DNA of 64,000 bases, taken from positions 682,001 to 746,000 of the forward strand of contig OX442321.1 of assembly GCA_949358305.1 (NCBI GenBank), given 5' to 3'. The stretch is from Strigamia acuminata. Lineage: Eukaryota > Arthropoda > Chilopoda > Geophilomorpha > Linotaeniidae. How positions within the stretch are numbered: position 1 is the first letter of the stretch; each line of letters opens with the position of its first letter. A model generated the notes under the pieces. That model was not told where the DNA came from. It was given only the letters and a program-made list of their open reading frames with translations, and searched no databases. Of the stretch, positions 1 to 13,865 are shown one piece after another. Position numbers and translations under genes: made by a program.

Positions 1-71
1 CTGTTTATGGAATATTTGGGGAAAAATACGATTTGTTTTATTTTTATTTAAAAATGTCTTTTTTTTTTTAG

Positions 72-3000
72 TCCGATTCGTTCGTAGTGGTGGAAGTAAA
101 TAAAGACGGAGAAGCTTTTATCGAGACTCGTAAAGACAGAAAATTAAAATCGACTCGACTTGATAAAAAGAAATCTGTTGCGCCGAATGTAAACGTAGAC
201 CGAGTGGTAAATGTCGACCATGCCGATGTTGTCAGTGTTTCGAGAGATGAAAGTAAAGTTGATAAAAATGAAACAATTGAAGAAAAAGTGGAAGAAAACG
301 AGAAAAAAATTGTAGAAATTGAAGAAATTAAGAAAAGATTTGTAGAAATTGAAGAAAATGGGAAAAAAATTATAAAATGTATAGAAATTCGAGGAAATGA
401 GGAAAAAATTATAAAAATTATAGAAATTCAAGAAGTTGAAGGAAAACCAAAAGCAATTGAAGAAGTTGAAGAAAAAATAAAAGAAATTGAAGAAGTTGAA
501 GAAAAAACAAAAGAAATTGAAGAAGTTGAGACAAAAATTGTAGAAATCGAAGAAAATAAGAAAAAATTTGTAGAAATAGAAATTCTAGGAAATGATGGAA
601 AAATTAAATTAGAAATTATAGAACTTCAAGAAGTTCAAGGAAAACCAAAAGCAATTGAAGAAGTTGAAGAAAAAACAAAAGAAATTGAAGAAGTTGAGAC
701 AAAAATTGTAGAAATTGAAGAAAATGGGAAAAAAATTTTAAAAATGATAGAAATTCGAGGAAATGAGGAAAAAACTATACAAATTATAGAAATTCAAGAA
801 GTTCAAGGAAAACCAAAAGCAATTGAAGAAGTTGAAGAAAAAATAAAAGAAATTGAAGAATATGAAGAAAAAATAAAAGAAATTCAAGAAGTTGAAGAAA
901 GAGTAAAAGAAATTTCAGAATATGAAGAAAAACTGAAACGAGATGAATTACAGAAGAAAGAAGATCAAGATAACGTGGACGCACTCTTGACACTATCGGG
1001 TAAAGCGACTTAAAGCGTTCTAATACACTCGATTCTAATACAATTCCGTTTATTTTTCAAGGCGAACAAGGTTATCCCACAGAATTATCAAATTTAATCG
1101 GACCAATCAACGAATTCAAAGACCAAGAGTTTTCTGAAGATCGACCTTTGGTAGAGTCAAATGAAATTCGTGGCAAAGTAATATTTTTTCCAAAAACATT
1201 ATGCAAAAAAAATTTAATTCTAATTTAAATTTTTTTTTTTAGTTTGCAACAAGCGGTATTACAGTCGGAATGGGAGCAAAACGCACGAGCGTTGACAAAA
1301 TTAAGGATTTTCTGTACAACAGTTTAATTAACTCTCACCGATCGCTCGAAAGCACCGCGCTAATGTACGCCTGCGTGAACGGCCACGAAGAAATCGTAAA
1401 AATGCTTCTGAAAGCCGGTTCCAAGCAGAAAGTAACTGAGTACCAAGCCGGATCAGCGCTGGCAGAGGCAGCGAGAGGCGGCCACATTGCCGTGGCGAAG
1501 ATTCTGTTGAAACACGGAGCGACGGTTTACCAGCACTATCCCACAATGCACGCAATACAAGAATACTTGCCCAATCACTACCACCGCACCCAATATTACT
1601 CTCCTCTCAGCCTCGCTTGCCTGAATGGTGAAAAACTTAAATTAAATAAGCTCCTAAAACCCGAATTAAACAACAACTGCTTTATTTATTTCAGACCGAA
1701 TGGAAATGCTTCGCTTTTTAATAGAAGCGGGTGAAGAAGAAGCCAACAAATCTGGACAAACGGAAGACTACAAAGCGTGCTTACACCTAGCGTGCGCTCA
1801 AGACAATTTAGAAATGGCGAAATACATATTGAAATTAGGAACCGATGTATTTTTACGACTAGAATAATTCCAAATTAGTAACTCGCAACTAATCTCTTAT
1901 TTTCTTTCTTCGTTCAGCCCAATTTTAACGATCGTTTCACTGGTGAGACGCCGTACACGCTCGCAGCCGGCACTGGAAACCTCGATATGATAAAATTATT
2001 GCTGCGACACGGTGCTCGCGCTAACTACAGCGACAACACGCCACTAATGGCCGCCGTCTCTTTCGAGCTCACCGGCGTGGTGAATTTCCTCTTAGCTCAA
2101 GGTGAATTTCGCACAATTTCGTCTAATTTAGTGAATTAATCGTTTGAAATTTTCAGGCGATAACGACGTAAACGCGGTGTACGCGGGAAGAACGGCTTTT
2201 CTCATGGCGTGCGAAAACGGCAATATAATAATCGCCGACAACTTGTTGAAAGCGGGAGCCAACATGTTCGTCGGTCGTCCTCTCATATTGGCCACCAGGA
2301 AAGGTCATTTGCACGTGGTCAGGTACCTCATACACTTGGGTCTCGACGTGAACGAGGTAAACGAGTCCGGCTGGGGATTTGACGGTTATTCGGCTTTGAC
2401 TCACGCGGCCGACCTCGGACACCGCAAAATCGCGGAAATCCTCATCTCTGCCGGCGCGGATCTGGTAAAAAATAAATAAAAAATAAAAAATTGAAAAATA
2501 TAAATATTTATTGATCGGTTGATATTTTAGGAGCATCCGTGCGACCGTTTGGAAACGCCGCTGATGAAAGCGTCGCGAGAAGGCCACTTGTCCCTTATGC
2601 AATATTTCATCAACCAAGGGGCGGAATTTAAAACGGCGTTATCGTATAACGGCCACACGTGTTTGGCGATCGCCAGTCTCAATAACAAACCCGAGGCCGT
2701 GGATTTGTTGATACGCAATGGCGCCGACATTCATTACAAAATGCCCAACCGTTCATCGGTCTTGTCGATGCGTCAAATCAACAGATTGTACGACGTAATG
2801 GACGTGTTCGACCGCCACATGGTAAACATTCTAAACAAAATTAATCCCAATCGCGCGAAAATGTAGTTATTTATTTATTTCAATTTCAGGGTTCGAAGGT
2901 GGTGAAAAAAGAGGTCCCTGAGCCCATATCGCGCACACTTTCCATGTTTCGGGACAATAGTACGCCGAGAAAAACGCAAATGATGCATCTTCATCGCAAA

Positions 3001-3588
3001 ATGATAAATGCGTTCGAATTAGCGTGTGCCAGGGGGAACTACAGACTTCTTCCCATATTTCTCTACCGTGGCGCCAGATTAGGTTCGAAAAATAAAAGAA
3101 AAATTGATTTTTATAATTTTTAATTTTTTTAATATATTTTTTTTAGAACTTAACGACGAGAAAGGATTGACGCCATTGGTTGTCGCGGCATTGGCCGGTC
3201 AAGAGACGGTTGTGCGAACGATTCTGTCGACTTTGGGTTCCTTTTCGAAAATGCGAAAGAAAGTGAACATTTTTGTCATGGACAGAGTTTTGATGGGATT
3301 GACGCCGATCTGTGCGGCTGCGTTCAGCGGTCACGTGGGTATTATTAAACTGCTGTTTGAGTTGCGCGCCGTCAAGGAAACGACGGAGGAAAAGGGTTTA
3401 TTCGATTTTACGCCGTTGATGTTGGCTGCTGCGAACGGACACGTGGAAACTGTCAAATACCTGATCGAACATGGAGCAGCGGATGTCAACGTGATGGTTC
3501 GAAATTTGACAAAAATAATTAAATTTTCGAGATTTTGGTTAAAGTGTTGATTGAATTTTAGCTCAAGCGGAAATTGGTTTACGAGTGA
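72..3588 (+). CDS. Ankyrin-repeat protein with Glu/Lys-rich repetitive N-terminal region (5' partial)
   Basis: Ten exons were reconstructed, phases consistent: 72-999, 1062-1177, 1243-1627, 1695-1846, 1918-2101, 2157-2464, 2531-2821, 2890-3082, 3147-3496, 3562-3588 (TGA), giving 977 aa from the window edge. The first exon seen begins after a T-rich AG acceptor at 70-71, so the true start lies upstream of the window. Its roughly 310 residues are mostly a Glu/Lys/Ile-rich repeat (units like EIEEVEEK, with longer units near 300, 540 and 720 nt), probably an extended charged helix or coiled coil. The rest holds about 12 ankyrin repeats, with motifs such as STALMYACVNGHEEIVKMLL and TPLMKASREGHLSLMQYF. 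There is no KH domain before the stop. It lies 620 bp upstream of MASK on the same strand, and its first visible residues (SDSFVVVE) resemble the start of MASK exon 2 (VDSFIIEQ), so a diverged tandem relative of MASK is possible but unproven. The biochemical role is unknown beyond protein binding. Confidence 0.8.
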
Positions 3589-4209
3589 AGAAAAATGAAG
3601 AAAAATGAAGAAAACTCAGGGAATTTTGTATTTTTGTATACATCGCTTTATTTATTTACATTTTTAGCTATTTTGTTGATATGTTTGACTTCAAATTGTG
3701 TTTTCCATAATTAAAAGTTTATGTTTGATAATAAAAATGTAAAAAAATAAGTTTGGCCGTGCAGTGACAATTTATTTTCGATTTGTTTACAATTTACGAT
3801 TTATTTACGAACAAAGGAAACAACATTTTTTTTTTATTTATTACTTTTCGTGATATAATGATGAAATTTTTTTTTAAAATTTTATCTGGGTTAATTAGAT
3901 TTCACATAATATGAAATATATTTCAACTTCTTTACTTTTCTCATTTATTATTTAAAACGAAAAAAAAAAATCCTTCTCCCCCTGAAACATCTGAATTTTT
4001 CCCACAGAAAATTGAAAGAAAAAAAAACCGCGGGGCATTGTGGGATACGTTCATCCGGGTCTCGTTCATGTCTTCAGTAATGGCGAACAAACATGTCTCA
4101 AACTAGGCAATAAGGTTCGTGCGGGAGTCGAGTGATAGTAACGAGTGATTGGATCGTAAAACCGTGACTAACTTGATATACACTTAGTTTGTTATGTAAT
4201 AATCAGAAA
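3589..4209 (+). promoter_or_regulatory. Ankyrin-gene 3' end and MASK upstream region
   Basis: This AT-rich intergenic stretch contains an AATAAA poly(A) signal for the upstream gene at 3730-3735. The region just before MASK holds GCATTGTGGGA at 4035-4045, a 13-codon upstream ORF at 4068-4106 and an ATG directly followed by TAA at 4194-4199, only 10 nt before the MASK start codon. The transcription start is not visible from sequence. Confidence 0.5.
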
Positions 4210-7200
4210 ATGCAGAACGTGGTTCATAATCCAGCGTCGGATAACGTGAAAGAAGCAAAAAATGAAGACAAGTCGAGCACCCCAAAGGGTCAAAGTCTTG
4301 ATCGTTTACAAACCAACTTTATGGCCGATCTCTCCGAAAGCGAAGACGAAGTTTCCGAGGTAGGAGAAAAAACAAAGAAACAAAACAAAAAATAATCAAT
4401 TTCAACCTTGTACGCATAACCCCTATTTCAATTGCCGTCATCAACATAATAAAGCAACTCTCGTTTGTGACGTCATACAAAATACTGATTAGGCCTAACG
4501 CTAACTAAGCCAAACAAATCTCGCTTTTGCACTCGAATCGCGGTGCTAACTCAAAAAACACATCACAAAACCACCCGATCCGAGTAATTTCACAATTCGA
4601 TTCACGTTTTAAAGTAAAATAATAAAAAAAAAAATAAAATAAAAAAAAGATAATAATAAAGCCCCATTTCAACGTTAGAGCGAGTTTTCCCATGTTAATC
4701 GTTCATCTTGGCTCGCTAGTTTCCGGTTGGGTTTAGGCTTAATCGTACTTTGCAATTCGCATTAAGAAATGAAATTGGAAGCTATCGCGAGCGCCCACTA
4801 TTTTAAATAACGGCGATCAGTGCACGAATCTAACCTTTTCGGTACGTATTTTTAACTACACGAGTGACAAAGTGTAGATGAAAGTGCGAGCGAGTTCCTC
4901 GTTTTTAGCTCCACTTTGCTCAATTAATAAGAAACAAAAAAACAAAAAAAACAAATAATGAAAAATAAAAATAAATAAATGAAACAAAACACAACGGAAT
5001 GAATTGTTCCGAATGAATTGTGCAAAAAGAGTGTTTTGAGCGGCGTGTACGCATCGACGGGGACTGGGAACAGGTTTGGCTACAAAGGCGCAGAAAAATA
5101 TTTTTACTCGAAATTTGTGCATTTTAACCTTGAAAAAGAACAAATGAATTGACTAATACAGAAAAAATGTTTATTTTGCAGGTGGATTCGTTTATAATTG
5201 AACAAGGAGATCTATACGAAGAGCCTGTGCTGGACACTTCGAAATTTTTACTCGCGTCCGAAGATAATGAAAGTCCAGATCTGCGAAGTGTCGATCCAGA
5301 AACTCAGGCTCGACTAGAAGCGCTTTTGGAAGCCGCTGGTGAATATTTGGTTGTGTTTGTAGCGAGAATTTTGAGGTTGGTTGACGGATGGGTTGATTTA
5401 GGAATAGGAAAACTAGCCACAGCCGACGGGAAACATTTCGCGGACCCCGAAGTGCTGAGGAAATTAACGTCGTCTGTGAGTTGCGCTTTGGACGAGGCAG
5501 CCGCAGCTTTAACTAAAATGAGGACAGATAATCCGGAGCATCAAAACGATGGGTGAAATTAATAGATTTGGGCAAGATTGATGAGTTGAAAGTGCTGATT
5601 TGTTGAATCGTATTGAAGTAGTAGATCGTTAGCCGAGGCGTGCAACGATGGAGATGTCGGAGCGGTTCGTAAACTCCTCGGCGAGGGTCGCAGCGTTCAC
5701 GAAACGACGGAAGAAGGCGAAAGTTTGTTGTCGCTCGCCTGCTCCGCCGGTTATTACGAATTGGCGCAGGTACGAAATCGAAAATTTATCGCCAAAACGG
5801 TGAAATGCAATGAAATTTACCGTATAAATGATGAAAAATAATTAAATTAACCGTAAAAATGATGAAAAAATTAACCGTAAAAATGATGAAAAAATTAACC
5901 GTAAAAATGATGAAAAAATTAACCGTAAAAATGATAAAAATTGATGAAATTAACGGTAAAAATGATGAAAAACAATGAAATTAACCGTAAAAATGATGAA
6001 AAACAATGAAATTAACCGTAAAAATGATGAAAAACAATGAAATTAACCGTAAAAATGATGAAAAATAATGAAATTAATCGTAAAAATGATGAAAAATAAT
6101 TAAATTAACCGTAAAAATGATGAAAAACAATGAAATTAATCTTAAAAATGATGAAAAACGATGAAATAAACCGTAAAAATGATGAAAAACATTGAAATTA
6201 ACAGTAAAAATGATGAAAAACATTGAAATTAACAGTAAAAATGATGAAAAACATTGAAATTAACAGTAAAAATGATGAAATTCAATGAAATTTGTCGTGA
6301 AAATGACGCACAATTGAGAAAAAGATATTTATGTGTATTTGTGTTTTAATTTATCAGGTTTTACTCGCGATGAAAGCGAACGTGGAAGATCGGGGGATCA
6401 AAGGCGACTGCACTCCGTTGATGGAAGCATCGAGTTGTGGTCACGTGGACATAGTGCGCCTTCTGATTCGTCACTCAGCCGATGTAAATGCTCAGTCGTC
6501 GTCGGGGAATACTCCATTAATGTACGCTTGCGCTGCCGGGTACGAGGAAGTGGTCAGAGTCCTCCTAGAGGCGGGTTCCAATGTGGAGGACCACAACGAG
6601 AACGGACACACGCCGCTGATGGAGGCGGCCAGCGCGGGCTACGTGTGCGTGGCCAGTTTGTTGTTGCAACACGGCGCTGGGATCAACACGCACTCGAACG
6701 AGTTCAAGGAAAGTGCCCTTACCCTTGCCTGTTACAAAGGTAAAGACAAATATAAATCAAAACTAGAATTAAATCTATATATATGTGACGCGTATATATA
6801 ATTTAATTGTCAGGTCATTTGGAAATGGTGCGATTTTTATTAGAAGCCGGGGCGGACCAGGAGCACAAAACGGACGAAATGCACACTGCCTTAATGGAGG
6901 CGTCCATGGACGGACACGTCGATGTCGCGAGATTGTTATTGGATTCAGGAGCTCAAGTAATTAAATTAATAAATTTTATTTATTTATTTATTTATTTATT
7001 TTTGTTTTCTTCAGGTGAATATGCCAGCCGACAGTTTCGAATCGCCATTGACTCTTGCAGCGTGCGGCGGGCACGTCGAGTTAGCCATGTTGTTGCTCGA
7101 ACGTGGCGCTAACATTGAAGAAGTAAATGACGAGGGTTACACGCCCCTGATGGAAGCAGCGCGCGAAGGTCACGAGGAGATGGTGGCCTTGCTGCTGAGT

Positions 7201-10200
7201 CAAGGTAAAAGTAATGTTGTTTAGTGGCGTGGCGTGGCGTGACGTGTGTTTTTATGGTTTTTTGTTTGATTGAATCGAAGGTGCCGACATTAACGCGCAG
7301 ACGGAGGAGACGCAAGAAACGGCGCTGACGTTGGCGTGCTGCGGCGGTTTCCTCGAGGTGGCCGACTTCCTGATCAAGGCGGGCGCCGACCTGGAGCTGG
7401 GCGCCAGCACGCCGCTCATGGAGTCGGCGCAGGAGGGCCACCTGGACCTGGTGCGCTACCTGCTGGACGCGGGCGCGAGCGTGCACGCGCAGACGCAGAC
7501 GGGCGACACGGCGTTGACGTACGCGTGCGAGAACGGGCACACGGACGTGGCGGATCTGCTGCTCCAGGCCGGTGCAGATCTGGTAAACTGAGAGTGGACG
7601 CTAACGAGGCGCATTCAATTAAGTTGTTTTTGACATTTATCTCAGGAGCATGAATCCGAAGGTGGAAGAACGCCGCTTATGAAAGCTGCAAGAGCTGGAC
7701 ACCTGTGCACTGTCCAGTTTTTAATCAGTCGTGGAGCGGATGTGAATCGCCAGACAACCAACAACGACCACACGCCGCTGTCGCTGGCCTGCGCGGGCGG
7801 ACACCTGGCCGTGGTGGAGCTGCTGCTGGCCCACGGCGCCGACCCGGCGCACCAACTCAAGGATAACTCCACCATGCTGATCGAGGCGTCCAAGGGCGGA
7901 CACATCGGGGTGGCGCAGCTGCTGCTCGACTATCCCCACAACATAATGACATCGTCGCCGCCGCCCGACCTCTCGCAACTCACGCCGCCCAACATGGACG
8001 TCAACGATGTATTTGCAGCAACCATTCACTACAAGATTTGTTTTAATCATCTTTTTCTTATAGATTCAAGCTCCTCGTGTTCCTCCTCACGGTCTCCAAG
8101 TGGTCGCACCTCAAGACGCCGAGCAGAACCAGGCGGCCAACGGCGCTGCTGCTGCTGTAGTGCCCAACACGCATAATTATAATTACATGCCGAGACAATT
8201 GAGTGAGTAAAGGGAGAAAAAAATTAGATATTAAGTTTAATTAAATTGAATTTTGTAGTGACTGGGTTGCCGGACACATTTCTGAACATTCAAGACGGTC
8301 TGGTGTCCGGAAACGTGCCGCAGCAAGGGGGTTCCGGGAAACAAGGGCTGTCGAAATGCTTTCTTAGGAACAAAAATAACAATTTGAAATCCGGGGATCA
8401 GCTGAGTTCGGCTGAACTCCAACAAATCAAGAACACGCCACAAGTGAGTATTGAAATGTTGAATTTAATCAATTAAATTTACTTAAATTGAATTAGGCGC
8501 CACTGAGTGCGAATCTTCCGCCCGATTTAAACTACGACGCGGTGGTGGAAGGCTTCAGCATGGACATGAATGACAAATACATAAAAAAGAGCGACCGGTT
8601 CGACGCGCGTTTCAGCAGTATGATGAAGGCGGAAATGAGGCACTCCAACAGAGATGATCAAATCTATCACAAGCAGCAGATCCTGGAGAAATTACAGAAA
8701 GTGGAGCGCGAGTTACAGCACAAGACGCAGTCGCAGATGCTGCTGACGTCGCCGCAGCAACGGTTGGACGCCAAGATGATTCTACAGGACGAGTTCGCGA
8801 CGTCGGCTCAGGGCGGAAACGACCTGTCGGGCGACATGTCGCAAGTGACGGCGCTGTTCGGCGACCATTTGCCTTTAACGGAGGCACCGTCCGCGCCGAC
8901 GCCGTTTCTGGCCTCTCCCGGGTCCACGCGGGCGCGGGAGAAGGCCGGCAACGGGTCGCAGCCGTTCGTGGTTCTTCCGTTGGACGAGGAGCAGCCCAAG
9001 GCGTCCGAAACGTCTCACGTGCACAACCCGGAAGCGTTGTTAACGTTGAGTCTAAAGGTGGTTGCGCAGAGCAACAAGGCGTGCGTGTGGGCCGACACGC
9101 AGACGGCCGCCGCGCAAATGAACAACATCAAATTGGCCGCCGAGCTGTCGGGGCCCGCGTTCGATCAGAGCGCGGCGGCGACGGCCTCGCAAGAGATGTC
9201 GCCGGCGCAAAACAAAAGCTGCGCCAAACAGAATAAGTTGGAGCTGGACGCCGTCGAATCCAACGTGTTGCCGCACGTCCCGGGTTACATCGACGGTCTG
9301 ATCGATTCCACCGGTAACTCGAATCGATGAATCGATTAATTTTGTTTTAATTTCGTTAATTTGTTTTAGCATTAATGGAAGCGATAATGACACCCGGTCC
9401 AGCGCCCGGCCCGTTTGTTGACGAGGGGCTGATGGTCGCTGCACCGGCCAGGACTTTGCAGGAGACGCTGGGCACTATTTCGGGTGATTTAATTGATTTT
9501 GAAATGGTTATTTATTTATTTATTAATTTTTGTTATCGTTTGCAGGTTCGGGTCTGCATTTGAGCGAGAATCAGCAGCAAGCGCTGAATCAGCAAGTGGC
9601 CGAGCAGTACATCAGCACGAACAACGTGGCGACGCAGTGCATCGATCAAGCACCGTCGGCCGGCATGCAGATGCCGTTCGCCAACGGGTCCGTGAGCTCG
9701 ACGCAGACGGGCGCAGCGCCCGCTGGCGCGACGCAAATAGCGCTGCAACCACTGCCTTCGCTACCGGCCTTGAACATCAATTCGCAGACGGACAGCAACC
9801 GCGACACGGCGCTCACGTTAGCTTGCGCCGGGGGACACGATGACCTCGTTCAGTTGCTGCTGAGTCGTGGCTCCAATTTAGGTGAGTAATTAATTGATTA
9901 ATTGATGTAGATATTTATGAAATGTGATGTTATTGCAGAGCATCGTGATAAAAAAGGATTTACACCGTTGATTCTTGCGGCAACAGCTGGCCACGCTCGG
10001 GCTGTCGAAATTCTTCTGAATCACGGTGCCGATATTGAAGCGCAGTCGGAACGCACCAAAGACACTCCTCTCTCTTTGGCTTGTTCTGGCGGCCGATACG
10101 AAGTGGTCGAGATCCTTTTAGCCCGCAACGCCAACAAGGAACATCGCAACGTGTCCGACTACACGCCTTTAAGCCTCGCTGCGTCCGGCGGTTACGTGAA

Positions 10201-13200
10201 CGTGATCAAACTACTCTTGAATTACGGCGCTGAAATCAACTCGAGAACCAACAGCAAACTTGGTATATCTCCCCTGATGCTCGCTGCTATGAACGGACAC
10301 ACCGCTGCCGTGAAACTGCTCTTAGATAACGGAGGGGATATTAACGCACAGATTGAAACTAATCGAAACACCGCGCTGACACTAGCGTGCTTCCAAGGTA
10401 GACACGAAGTTGTGAGTTTGTTGGTCGATCGCAAGGCGAATGTCGAACACAGAGCCAAGGTGAATATCAATTCATATCAATTAATTAATTACTTACTTAA
10501 TTAATAAGAAAAATAATTACATTACAGACGGGATTGACGCCGTTGATGGAAGCTGCGTCGGGAGGTTATGTCGATGTTGGGCGCGTTTTGTTGGATAAGG
10601 GAGCCGACGTGAATGCTCCTCCCGTGCCCTCGTCGAGGGACACCGCACTCACGATAGCGGCGGATAAAGGACATTACAGATTTGTCGAGTTGTTATTGTC
10701 TCGGTAATGATTACAATTACAATGGAATTATTAGAATTAAAAATAATAATAATTTTTTCTTGCTTTTTCTGTAGTGGTGCTCAAGTTGATGTGAAGAATA
10801 AAAAAGGAAATTCACCGCTTTGGTTGGCTGCGAATGGTAAATTAAATGAAACTAAAATCGTAATTAGAATTAAATTAAAATTATCGTACGTTCGAAGGCG
10901 GTCATTTGGATGTCGTGCAACTGTTGGTGAGTGCCGGAGCGGACATCGACAGCCAAGATAATCGAAAAGTGTCTTGCTTGATGTCGGCGTTTCGAAAGGG
11001 ACACGTCAAAGTGGCGAAATGGATGGTGCGTCACGTATCTCAGTTCCCATCCGATCAAGAAATGACACGATTTATCGCTACCATCGCGGACAAGGTTTAT
11101 CTCAATCTGAATCTTATCCCGAAAGGTGAACCTCCAAAGTGCTAATGTCGTTTCCCTTTCAGGAGGTGCTGAAGAAAAGCAATCAATGCATGGAAAACAT
11201 TCGGGTAGCTAAAGATCGCCAGGCGGTAGAGGCGAACAAGTACGCGACGATTTTGCTCGAGGAACTCGACATGGAGAAGACGAGGGAGGAGAGCAAGAAG
11301 GCGGCCGCGGCGCGACGCAGGGAGCGCAAGCGGAAAAAGAAGAAAGAGAAGCAGGAGCAGAAGATGCTGCTCGAGGAAAACAAAAAGAACGAATCCAAGA
11401 ACGACACGAGCCAGGACGGAAACCAAACGAGCTCCGTCGCCAGCTCGAACGAGGACGAATCTCCGCCGATCGAGCCGCCGTGCGCCACCACCGTCACCAC
11501 CGTCGGCAGCACGAGCACGATCACCACCACCACAACCACGAGTTCCGCCAAGGCCGGCAAGCACATTTCGGCCGTGAACCCGAAAAACCTGACGGCCAGA
11601 TTAAAGAACCACCTGAGCGCGAGCATGAAGGAGGCGGACACGAGGGACGACGTGGCCGCCAACAACTCGGTGAACGCGTCGCTCGTCGCGCTCGCGATGG
11701 CGGCCAACAAACACATGGCGGCGCCCGTGAGCGTCGAGCCGAAGAACCACACGGCCACGGTGTTCGCGACGAGCGGCTTGACGAACGGCAGAGGCGGCAA
11801 GGAGTCGAAACCCCCCGCGGAGAAGGAGAAGGGGAAGGAGAAGAAGTTGGAAAACGCGAGAATCTCTACGAAGGACACGAAGAATACGAAGGAGAAGGAA
11901 AGCAGGAGCGCCGAAGCGGCGAACAAGCCGCGATTGGTGTCGGGCGCCACGACCGCGACGGCGACGACGCCGCAGAGCAGTCGGAAGAACACGAGCGCGA
12001 ACGCGTCGAGTAACAAGAGGAAGAAGAACGCGAACAATCAGTACCACACGTTGGGCGAGTTGGACGACTTCTCGGCGCCGCACGGGGGCTCGAACGCCAA
12101 GTCGCAGAAGGGGAGTCAGAGCGGCGCCGGCGGGTCGGGCCGCAAGAGCGATTTGTCGTCCTGCGCCACCATGTGAGCGATTTGTCGAATGATTTGTTGT
12201 TTGGTTTTTATTTATTTATTTTTATTTATTTTATTTGTCAGTTCTAATAATTTGGTAAACAGTCTCAAATCTCCTCCTGTGTCTGTGGCCAGCCCGAAGC
12301 GAGGCAATAAGAGAGAGGAAGGATGGAAGGAGGTTGTGAGGAGGTTAGGATTGAAAAGGTTTTAATCGAGAGTTTTATTTTTTATTTACTTGTTTTTTCG
12401 TTGACGCTTTTTTTCCTTCTTGTTTTTTAAAAAAAATTAAATTAAAAAAATTAAAAAAAATGATAATAGTTTTTTCTTTTCTAAAATCTTCGAGAATCTT
12501 TTTGTTTTTCACTTTCCGCCATTTTCGTTTTTTTTGTTTGTTTTTAATGCGTTTTGTTTTCGTTTTGTTTTCAGATCGAAGAAGGTTCTTGTGCCATCGA
12601 CGGCGATCAGTCGCGTCATAGGCCGAGGTGGATGCAACATTAATGCCATTCGGGAAGTGTCGGGAGCTCACATTGAAGTTGAGAAACAAAAGGGAGCCGG
12701 AGACCGGACGGTCATCATTAAGTACGAAGTCGAAAAGTTTAAAAATTGAATGTGATAAATTAATTGTGATTTCTTTTTTTTTTGACGAGTAGGGGATCAG
12801 CTGAAGCAACGCGACAAGCACATCAGCTGATTTGCGCCCTTATCAAGGATCCCGAACAGGATTTATTGGAATTACTGCCTCGTGCTCTGTCGACCAAAGC
12901 AACCGGTCCAGTCGTTAAGACCACGTCCGCCATTGGCACATCACAAGTAAAAAGAAAATCCAAATGCTGAAGCAACTTTTGCTCGTTTTTATTTGTTTTT
13001 ATTAATTTTTGTTTGATTTTATTGATTTTTCTTCGTTTTTATTCATTTTTCTTTGTTTTTCATAAGGCTACGACGATGACCACCAACAGTTCACAGCTCA
13101 AAGTGAGCGCCGTTGTGAAAGTGAGCGCGGTGGTGTCGAATTCGTCGGCATCTTCTTTATCCTCGTCCTCATCAAGTTCCTCGTCGGCTTCCTCGCTCTC

Positions 13201-13831
13201 GATCTCGTCGCGCGTTGGACACAAGTCAATCCCCGCCAACCCCACGATGGGGATCTACTCGGCACCCCCGTTCCCCGCGAGCCAGCAGCAGGGCGCCAAC
13301 CTCCGTCACCCCATGACGTCCGCCCTGGCCAACAACTCGCGGCCCGGCATCCCCGTCTCGCCCCTCGGCTCCGCGTTCGGCGCCAACATGCCCGCCTGGT
13401 CGTCCACCACCGCCGCCACCAGCGCGCCCAACTCGAGCCCCCAGCGGGTGCTCTCGGGACGCGCCAACGCCGACATCTCGCCGCTCATGGGCGACGGCGC
13501 CAAGAGCGCCACTGTGCGACAGCTCTTCCCCTCGGACAAACGAGCCACGGTGCTCGGCATGAACGCCTCCTCCAACTGCAAGAGCCTCCTGACGCAACCG
13601 GCGAGTCTGAGCTCCTCGTCGGCCACCACCAACAGCTTCGCGTCCAAGCTGACGAAGACGACGAGCAAGCTGGCCGCGGCCACCGGACTGCCCGCGCCCA
13701 TCCGGCCGGCCCAGTCGACCCCCAACATCAACCAGTCGCCCGCCGCGCACAACCCGGCGTCGCGCAGTCCCCCGCACTCCTCGACGCACAACGGAGCCAT
13801 CCAGCAGCCGATCGGCACGCAGCAGACGCAG

Positions 13832-13865
<34 letters not shown>

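Noticed and set aside
11183-12037. 284-aa antisense frame opposite MASK exon 19
   Set aside because: Same reason: a shadow of a Lys/Ser/Thr-rich coding exon.
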